Assembly (NCBI RefSeq): GCF_000952685.1
Contig: NZ_JYHV01000014.1
Span: 310,001-374,000 of the forward strand
Source of the DNA: Stutzerimonas stutzeri
Lineage (GTDB): Bacteria; Pseudomonadota; Gammaproteobacteria; Pseudomonadales; Pseudomonadaceae
DNA length: 64,000 nt
Direction of reading: 5' to 3'
Shown here: in pieces, positions 58,178 through 64,000 of the stretch
Layout of the letters: every line of letters begins with the position of its first letter
How positions within the stretch are numbered: the first letter of the stretch is position 1
The notes under the pieces: model-generated
Told to the model about the DNA's origin: nothing
What the model saw: the letters and a program-made list of their open reading frames with translations, nothing else
The model's database searches: none
Translations under genes and position numbers: made by a program

Positions 58178-59525
58178 GGCGCCGCATTTCCTGCCGCAAG
58201 GGATGCCGCTTGGCGCGGTGTCGGAGCGCGTGCTCGACCTGCCGACCGACTTCAACCGCTACCGGCGGGCCTGGTGGATGCTGTTCACTTTCAGCTGCCT
58301 GCTGCTGGGTGTGTTCGTTGTCGCCGCGGCGGTGGCGTTGTGGAGAGGCGTTGGTGTCTGGGGCAACAACATCCCGGTGAACTGGGGCTTCGCCATTCTC
58401 AATTACATGTGGTGGCTCGGCATCGGCCACGCCGGCACGTTCATCTCGGCTTTGCTGCTGTTGCTCAACCGCCCGTGGCGCAACTCGCTCAACCGCCTCG
58501 CCGAGTTGATGACGCTGATGGCCGTGGTCTGCGCCGGGGTCTATCCGATCCTGCACCTGGGACGGCCCTGGCTGTTCTACTGGACCGCGCCATACCCCAA
58601 CACCATGGAGCTCTGGCCACAGTTCAAGAGCCCGACGGCCTGGGACTTTTTCGCGGTGCTGGGTTACCTCGGCGTGTCGCTGCTGTTCTTGTATGTCGGC
58701 TCCATCCCTGATTTCGCCTCGGCGCGTGATCGCGCCACCAAGCGGCACTATCAGTATTTCTACGGGCTGCTCGCGCTCGGCTGGCGGGGCGCGGCTTCGC
58801 ACTGGAGCCACTGGCGCCGCACCTACCGATTCATCGCATTGCTGGCGGTACCGCTGGTGTTTTCGGTGTCCAGTGGCTACTCGTTCCTGCTCGATTTGGC
58901 GCCTGAAACGGGCTGGCACTCGACCGTCTTTCCGCCGTATTTCGTCGCCGGTGCGGTGTTCTCCGGTTTCGCCATGGTTATCGTCATCGCGCTCGGATTG
59001 CGGCGGTTCTTCGGTTGGCACGAGCTGATCACTGACAGCCACCTGGAAAAGCTCGGGCTGCTGTTGCTGGCGACCAGCTGGATGACCAGCTACGGCTATT
59101 TCGCCGAACCCTTCATCGCGTTTTATTCGGGCAAGGAGCACGAAATCCTGGTGACCATGAACCGCATCGCCGGGCCCACGGCCTGGAGTTTCTGGACGGC
59201 AATCTTCTTCAATCTGGTGGTGACACAGGCGCTCTGGTGGCCGGCGGTGCGGCGCAACGGTCGGGCCATGTTGATCATCGCCCTGGGCGTGCTGGTGGGC
59301 ATGTGGTGCGAGCGCTACATGCTGATCATCCAGCCGCCGACGCGTGATTACCTGGTCTCTAGCTGGCAGGCCTACAGCCCGTCGTTCTGGGATTGGGCGC
59401 TGTTCATCGGCACCTTCGGCCTGTTCATGGTGCCGTTCTCGCTGTTCATGCGCTTCCTGCCGATGATCTCGACCTTCGAGCTCAAGGAGGTGCTGCATCG
59501 CTACCGGGGAGGCGCCAATGAGTAA
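58170..59525 (+). CDS. actC: Alternative complex III quinol-binding membrane subunit ActC (NrfD-like)
   Basis: This 451-aa polytopic protein of the NrfD family has about ten transmembrane helices and holds the quinol site. Landmarks are NYMWWLGIGHAGTFISALL and VSSGYSFLLDLAPETGWHST. The ATG at 58170 overlaps actB by 8 bp, so the longer frame from 58098 is not used. Confidence 0.92.
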   Translation: MPEAPHFLPQGMPLGAVSERVLDLPTDFNRYRRAWWMLFTFSCLLLGVFVVAAAVALWRGVGVWGNNIPVNWGFAILNYMWWLGIGHAGTFISALLLLLNRPWRNSLNRLAELMTLMAVVCAGVYPILHLGRPWLFYWTAPYPNTMELWPQFKSPTAWDFFAVLGYLGVSLLFLYVGSIPDFASARDRATKRHYQYFYGLLALGWRGAASHWSHWRRTYRFIALLAVPLVFSVSSGYSFLLDLAPETGWHSTVFPPYFVAGAVFSGFAMVIVIALGLRRFFGWHELITDSHLEKLGLLLLATSWMTSYGYFAEPFIAFYSGKEHEILVTMNRIAGPTAWSFWTAIFFNLVVTQALWWPAVRRNGRAMLIIALGVLVGMWCERYMLIIQPPTRDYLVSSWQAYSPSFWDWALFIGTFGLFMVPFSLFMRFLPMISTFELKEVLHRYRGGANE

Positions 59526-60045
59526 GCGCCATTACGGCCTGCTGGCTGATTTCGCTCATCCCGATGCGATGCTCGATACCGCGCGCGCTGCCCGGGCGGC
59601 GGGCTATCGGCGAATAGAGGCCTACAGCCCGTTTCCGGTGGAAGGGATAGAAGAATTGCTCGAGCACCGCAGCAATCGCCCTTACGGGTTTGGCGTGGTC
59701 GGGGCGCTGGTGGGTATCGTCATCGGCCTGGGCATGCAGATCTACGCCAACCTAAGCTATCCGATGGAGATCGGCGGAAGGCCACTGATCGCGTTGCAAA
59801 GCTTCAGCATCGTGACCTTTCTGCTGATGGTCAGCTTCGCGACGATATTCGCCGTGTTCGGCCTGCTCTGGTTGTGCCGGTTGCCCTTGCTCTGGCACCC
59901 GCTGCATGAGGCGAGCGCGTTCGGGCGGGCTACCGATGATCGCTTTCTGCTCTGTATCCGCGCTGATGATCCGCTGTACGACCAGACCGGCACAGCAGTC
60001 TGGCTGGCCGAACGCGCAATGTCAGTGACAGAGGTGCCGGCATGA
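59518..60045 (+). CDS. actD: Alternative complex III subunit ActD (DUF3341)
   Basis: This 175-aa protein has a short cytosolic N-terminal domain (YGLLADFAHPDAMLDTARAAR) followed by two transmembrane helices (GVVGALVGIVIGLGMQIY; SFSIVTFLLMVSFATIFAVFG) and a C-terminal tail, as in ActD. Overlaps actC and actE. Confidence 0.9.
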   Translation: MSKRHYGLLADFAHPDAMLDTARAARAAGYRRIEAYSPFPVEGIEELLEHRSNRPYGFGVVGALVGIVIGLGMQIYANLSYPMEIGGRPLIALQSFSIVTFLLMVSFATIFAVFGLLWLCRLPLLWHPLHEASAFGRATDDRFLLCIRADDPLYDQTGTAVWLAERAMSVTEVPA

Positions 60046-60572
60046 TTCGCTGGCTGTTGCTCTGTGCGCTGCTGTTGGGCCTTGTCGGTTGTGATGACAT
60101 GGCTCAGCAGCCGCGTGCCGATGCGCAGGAGCCCAGCAGGTTCTTTCCGGACGGTAAGGTCAACCAGGTGCCGCCTGCCGGCACCGTTGCCCGTGGGGAT
60201 CTCACTTGGGAAGCCGTATTGGCCGAGCGGCCAGCGCTGACGGTGGAACTCATGCAGCGTGGTCGGGAGCGCTTCGAGATTTACTGCTCGCCTTGCCACG
60301 GGGTAGCGGGCGACGGCAATGGCACCGTGGTCAATCGCGGATTTCCCCGGCCGCCGGATGTTGCCGAGCCCAGGCTCATCGCGGCGCCCGACCGGCATTT
60401 CATGGACGTCATCGCCCATGGCTACGGCCAGATGTACAGCTATGCCGCACGCGTGCTGCCCGCCGATCGCTGGGCCATCGTCGGCTATATCCGCGCCTTG
60501 CAATTCAGCCGTCGCGCCGAGGTTGGCGGCCTGCCTGAAATCGACCGCGACACGCTGGAGCGCCTGCCATGA
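60042..60572 (+). CDS. actE: Alternative complex III monohaem cytochrome c ActE
   Basis: This 176-aa lipoprotein (LLLGLVGC, Cys17) has one haem motif CSPCH at about residue 83-87 and an axial Met candidate in the C-terminal helix region (GYGQMYSYA). It passes electrons from ActA towards the oxidase. Confidence 0.9.
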   Translation: MIRWLLLCALLLGLVGCDDMAQQPRADAQEPSRFFPDGKVNQVPPAGTVARGDLTWEAVLAERPALTVELMQRGRERFEIYCSPCHGVAGDGNGTVVNRGFPRPPDVAEPRLIAAPDRHFMDVIAHGYGQMYSYAARVLPADRWAIVGYIRALQFSRRAEVGGLPEIDRDTLERLP

Positions 60573-61597
60573 GCGCTCGTAGAGTGGCATTTGTCGGCGT
60601 CGGACTCGGCGTGCTCGGGTTGTTGGCGTGCCTGCTACTGACCAGTCGCGAGGCGGTGGCGGCGAGCCTGGCCAGTCTGCTGGGCCTGGCCGGCATTCCG
60701 TTGGGTGGGTTGTGTCTGGGTTTGAGCGTGGCGCTGGTCAGTGGCAATGCGCGGGACCAGTTATGGCCATGGACGCTGTTCAGTGCGCGTGCCTTGCCAA
60801 TGCTGGCGTTGATCGCGCTCCCGGTGCTGGCGGGAGCCGGTGCGCTCTACGAATGGGTGGGCACCGACGAAGGCGGCTTCCGTGGTTTCTGGCTTGCCTG
60901 GACGAGCTTTGCGGTGCGCGCAGTGCTGTATCTGGCGGCGTGGTGGGCCTTGGCGAAATGGGTGCTACCGCTAAGCCTCAATCGGCCCGCAGCGGCCGGT
61001 CTGGGCTTGATCGCTCTGGTATTGACCACATCGCTGGCCGCGGTGGACTGGGCGATGTCGCTCGACCCGCATTTCACATCCAGCCTGTTTGGCATGGTCT
61101 GGTTCGGTCGGCTGATGCTCACTGGCATCGCCTTCTGCTGCTTGCTGGTGCTCAGTCGTGGCCGCGATCGGTCGCGCCGCGATCGGCCGGGCGTGCTGCG
61201 CGGCATGCTGGCCGCCGCGGCATTGGCGTGGCTCTACCTGCATTTCATGCAGTACCTGGTGATCTGGTACGGCAACCTACCTGAGGAAATTCGCTGGTAT
61301 CAGCACCGCACCGAGGGTGTCTGGTTGTGGCTGACCTGGCTGTTGGGCGCCGGTCAGTCGCTGGTTTTCATCACGTTGCTCTGGCCGTTCTCACAGCGCC
61401 GCCCGGCATTGACGGCGCTGGCCGCAACGACCCTGGTGCTGGGGTTGGTCGAAGGTGTCTGGTTGAGCTTGCCGGGATTGAAGGCAATGCAACCCGTGGT
61501 TCTGGGGTTGGCGCTGGTCTGCGCCTGGATGGCTGGCGTCGGGCTGCTGGCTCTGGCCTTACTGCCGGGAGGAATGATGCCGAGGAGAACGCCATGA
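60569..61597 (+). CDS. actF: Alternative complex III membrane subunit ActF
   Basis: This 342-aa protein has about ten transmembrane helices and is related to ActC. Landmarks are TTSLAAVDWAMSLDPHFTSSLFGMVW and WYGNLPEEIRWYQHRTEG, conserved in ActF. Overlaps actE by 4 bp. Confidence 0.9.
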   Translation: MSARRVAFVGVGLGVLGLLACLLLTSREAVAASLASLLGLAGIPLGGLCLGLSVALVSGNARDQLWPWTLFSARALPMLALIALPVLAGAGALYEWVGTDEGGFRGFWLAWTSFAVRAVLYLAAWWALAKWVLPLSLNRPAAAGLGLIALVLTTSLAAVDWAMSLDPHFTSSLFGMVWFGRLMLTGIAFCCLLVLSRGRDRSRRDRPGVLRGMLAAAALAWLYLHFMQYLVIWYGNLPEEIRWYQHRTEGVWLWLTWLLGAGQSLVFITLLWPFSQRRPALTALAATTLVLGLVEGVWLSLPGLKAMQPVVLGLALVCAWMAGVGLLALALLPGGMMPRRTP

Positions 61598-62031
61598 GTG
61601 TGCCGGTGGATCCGGTTTCGAAAGAAGACGGCTTCGAGCATCACGACGCCAACGTCAAAGTGCTACTGATCATCGGTTTCGGCATTTTCGCCGCCTTGCT
61701 GGTGGCGGGCATCGGGGTGGCTGGCTTGCTCTGGTGGTACGACCTGCAGCCGGACAAGCCGGTCACCGCGCTTGAGAGACGCACGGAGAAACCGCCCAAG
61801 CCGCGGTTGGAGAACGACCCGCGGGCAGGCGGTAACGAGGTCGTGGTGGCGGGGCGCGAATTGATCGAGCACTACGGCTGGGTCGATCGTGAGGCCGGGC
61901 TGGCGCGTATCCCGGTGGATCGCGGCATTGTGCTGTTGGCCCAACGTGGCTGGCCTTCACGTGCAGAGCCCGAACCGGGTGAAAAAATGCCGCCTCGTGA
62001 GCAACAAGCCAGGGGGAGGGCGCAGCAGTGA
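61594..62031 (+). CDS. Single-span membrane protein of the act-cox cluster
   Basis: This 145-aa protein has one N-terminal transmembrane helix (VLLIIGFGIFAALLVAGIGVAGLLWWY) and a soluble tail with LIEHYGWVDREAGLARIPVDR. Its start overlaps actF by 4 bp. It is found between act genes and sco, so it is probably an assembly or accessory protein; no precise function. Confidence 0.75.
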   Translation: MSVPVDPVSKEDGFEHHDANVKVLLIIGFGIFAALLVAGIGVAGLLWWYDLQPDKPVTALERRTEKPPKPRLENDPRAGGNEVVVAGRELIEHYGWVDREAGLARIPVDRGIVLLAQRGWPSRAEPEPGEKMPPREQQARGRAQQ

Positions 62032-63017
62032 TGCATCGATCTCTGTACCCGGACGGGGCGACGACGAACGGGTGGCACCCATCTTACGGATCTTCTGTGT
62101 GTATGCGCCTGCCTTGGCGCAAAGCCCCCGAACCATGGCGGCCGACTCAACACCCCCAGGCCACGACTCGCTTTCCACGCTACCTTGCCACCCTGTTTCT
62201 GACTGTCCTCGTCCTGCAGTACGGTGGGCCAGTGATGGCCGACGCACCGTTCGATCCCTTCGCCGCGGCTGGCATCGAACAAAAGCCCGGCGCGCAGGTG
62301 CCGTTGAAGCTGCGCTTTACCAATGTGAACGGCGACCACGTCACCCTCGACGAGCTATTCGGGGCGCGCCCGGTGATACTCGCGCCGGTCTACTACCGTT
62401 GCCCGAACGTCTGCGGCGCGCAGCTTTCGAGCCTGTTCAACCTGTTGTCGGCGTTGTCCTTCGAGCTTGGCAAAGACTACGAGGTGATCGCCTTCAGTAT
62501 CGACCCGCGCGAAACCCCGCAGGATGCGGAGGCCGAGCGCGCCAAGTTGCGCAAACGTTGGCCGCAGCTGGTGGATTCGCCGCACGTGCACTTTCTCAGC
62601 GAGGTCGCCCCGGCGACTCGTCCAGAGCCGAACCCTTCACATCCGGCTGCTGGTGCCGCGCTGGCCGAGTCGCTCGGCTTCACCTACAGCTGGGATCCGG
62701 AGATCGGCGAGTTCGCCCATGCTTCGGCGATCGCCACGCTAAGCGCTGAAGGGAAACTGGTGCGCTGGCTGTACGGCCTCGGCTATCAACCGGATGACAT
62801 GCGCCTGGCGCTGACTGACGCCGGGGAAGGAAAGATAGGCTCGCTGGGCGACCAGCTGCTGCTGCTCTGTTATCACTACAACCCACGCACTGGTGGCTAC
62901 GACAACCTGGTCATCGGCGCGCTGCAGGTCGGTGGCATCGGCACCACTCTGCTGCTGGGCGGCTTCATCGGCGTCACCCTCTGGTGCGAGCGTCGCAAGT
63001 CGAAGGCTGACGCATGA
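62031..63017 (+). CDS. SCO1/SenC copper chaperone
   Basis: This 328-aa protein loads copper into the CuA site of cytochrome oxidase. The copper-binding motif YRCPNVCGAQ (Cys-x3-Cys) and the conserved His in GEFAHASAI are present, and a C-terminal transmembrane helix (GTTLLLGGFIGVTLW) is visible. The ATG at 62031 abuts a GTG at 62028, and the N-terminal ~45 residues are unusual for the family, so the true start may be downstream near the hydrophobic YLATLFLTVLVLQYG. Confidence 0.85.
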   Translation: MHRSLYPDGATTNGWHPSYGSSVCMRLPWRKAPEPWRPTQHPQATTRFPRYLATLFLTVLVLQYGGPVMADAPFDPFAAAGIEQKPGAQVPLKLRFTNVNGDHVTLDELFGARPVILAPVYYRCPNVCGAQLSSLFNLLSALSFELGKDYEVIAFSIDPRETPQDAEAERAKLRKRWPQLVDSPHVHFLSEVAPATRPEPNPSHPAAGAALAESLGFTYSWDPEIGEFAHASAIATLSAEGKLVRWLYGLGYQPDDMRLALTDAGEGKIGSLGDQLLLLCYHYNPRTGGYDNLVIGALQVGGIGTTLLLGGFIGVTLWCERRKSKADA

Positions 63018-63982
63018 ACGAAGCCTTCGTCCGCTTCTGGCCGCAAACGGCCTCAAACTACGCCGGGAATGTCGACTGGCTGGTCTTCGCCTTCACCGGA
63101 ATGATGATGTTCTTCGTGGTGCCGGTGTTCGTCCTGCTGGTGCTGTTCTCGTTCCGCTATCGCAAGGGCACACAGGTGCCGCGGGATCATCGCCCCCGCG
63201 GCAGCATGAAGGTCGAGATGACCTGGATCGCCTTGCCCTTCGTCGGCGCCATGGTCATCTACCTGGTGTCGGCCAAGCTCTACTACGAGGTGCGCACGCC
63301 ACCGCCGGACGCCATGGAAATCCAGGTGGTCGGCAAGCAGTGGATGTGGAAGTTCCAGCACCCCGGCGGCCAGCGCGAGATCAATACGCTGCACGTGCCG
63401 GTCGACCAGCCGATCAAGCTCAACATGATCTCCCAGGACGTCATCCACAGCCTGTATTTTCCGGCCCTGCGGGTGAAGCAGGACCTGCTGCCCGGCCGCT
63501 ACACCCAGCTCTGGTTCAAAGCTACCAAGACCGGACGCTTCCAGGCCTACTGCGCCGAGTATTGCGGCACCGACCATTCTCGGATGCTGGCGGATCTGGT
63601 GATCTTGCCTGCGCAGGAATACGCGGCGTGGCTGGAACAGGCCGGGACGTCGGAAAGCCTGGCCGATCAGGGCGGCGCGCTGTTCCGTCAGTTTGGCTGC
63701 AGCGGTTGCCATGGTGCGGCCAATGTCGCTCACGCGCCGAATCTGGTTGGCCTCTACGGCCGTCGGGTGGCGCTGCAGAACGGTGAATCGGTGCTGGCCG
63801 ACGATGGCTACATTCGCGACAGCATCCTGCTGCCGAACAAGCAGGTCGTGGCCGGCTTCGAGCCCATCATGCCCAGCTTCGACAACGTGCTGGATGAGGA
63901 AGCGGTGCTGCGTCTGACCGCTTATATCAAGTCTTTAGGACACGTTGGTGAAGGAGGGCAGGATGCTGCTGACCAACCCTGA
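63014..63982 (+). CDS. coxB: Cytochrome c oxidase subunit II with fused cytochrome c (caa3 type)
   Basis: This 322-aa subunit has two transmembrane helices (about 22-46 and 70-90), a cupredoxin domain with CuA ligands (His in DVIHSLYF, then CAEYCGTDHSRM) and a C-terminal cytochrome c with CSGCH and an axial Met in IMPSFDNVL. The fusion identifies a caa3-type oxidase able to take electrons directly from alternative complex III. Overlaps the next gene by 20 bp. Confidence 0.92.
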   Translation: MNEAFVRFWPQTASNYAGNVDWLVFAFTGMMMFFVVPVFVLLVLFSFRYRKGTQVPRDHRPRGSMKVEMTWIALPFVGAMVIYLVSAKLYYEVRTPPPDAMEIQVVGKQWMWKFQHPGGQREINTLHVPVDQPIKLNMISQDVIHSLYFPALRVKQDLLPGRYTQLWFKATKTGRFQAYCAEYCGTDHSRMLADLVILPAQEYAAWLEQAGTSESLADQGGALFRQFGCSGCHGAANVAHAPNLVGLYGRRVALQNGESVLADDGYIRDSILLPNKQVVAGFEPIMPSFDNVLDEEAVLRLTAYIKSLGHVGEGGQDAADQP

Positions 63983-64000
63983 AACCAGCCTACCTCGGCA
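63963..64000 (+). CDS. ctaD: Start of cytochrome c oxidase subunit I (partial)
   Basis: An ATG at 63963 preceded by GGAGGGCAGG opens a frame (MLLTNPETSLPR...) that runs off the window without a stop. Identification as subunit I rests on its place after coxB only. Confidence 0.6.
   Translation, partial: MLLTNPETSLPR

Overview
The window is a chromosomal segment of a Pseudomonas/Stutzerimonas-type gammaproteobacterium. I infer this from the tusDCB-tusE-ybiB gene order, the DUF1652 protein, the high GC content and the alternative complex III / caa3 oxidase cluster. Its centre is a complete-looking prophage of about 37.4 kb (4501-41871) integrated in the 3' end of a tRNA-Ser(TGA) gene.

Left host flank (1-4526): a glutathionyl-hydroquinone reductase, a tRNA 2-thiouridine sulfur-relay operon (tusD, tusC, tusB, tusE, then a YbiB/TrpD2 gene) on the minus strand, a YccA/Bax-inhibitor-1 membrane protein, and the tRNA-Ser gene with its promoter.

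Prophage: the structural half is a P2/phiCTX-type myovirus in canonical order: Q and P leftward, then O N M L X, a lysis cassette (papain-like peptidase, holin, endolysin, small ORF, nested Rz/Rz1), R S V W J I H G, FI FII, E with a -1 frameshift to E', T U D. The exact 30-bp att core in tRNA-Ser and the order att - cos-like site - cargo gene - Q match phiCTX. The early half differs from P2: there is no gpA rolling-circle initiator but a 916-aa TOPRIM primase-helicase, Ogr lies in the early region, and the integrase abuts attR. Cargo (moron) genes sit at several junctions: a 169-aa protein with an R-x4-H (HEPN-like) motif where phiCTX has its cytotoxin gene; a membrane protein between G and FI; a secreted endonuclease I followed by a broken copy of the D gene 3' end; a lipoprotein; a LexA-controlled divergent SOS cassette (umuDC-like and a small SRAP-like gene); and an AT-rich KAP-family P-loop NTPase. 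Two related HTH regulators, each with its own 6-4-6 palindrome upstream, form the lysogeny switch region.

Right host flank (41872-64000): a DUF1652 gene bounded by attR and by a decayed attR-like sequence; a dipeptide ABC transporter operon (dppABCDF) next to an XRE-cupin regulator and a divergent M24 peptidase, with related palindromes in front of both units; DMT and MFS exporters; a 56-aa unknown gene; a KGG-repeat stress protein; and the actABCDEF - sco - coxB - ctaD cluster, running off the right edge, which would build a quinol:cytochrome c reductase coupled to a caa3-type oxidase.

Most interesting: the possible defence cargo (KAP NTPase, R-x4-H protein), the SOS cassette whose UmuD homologue has Arg where the catalytic Lys is expected, the nuclease flanked by a duplicated D end, and the 11-bp-phased repeats flanking the att site.
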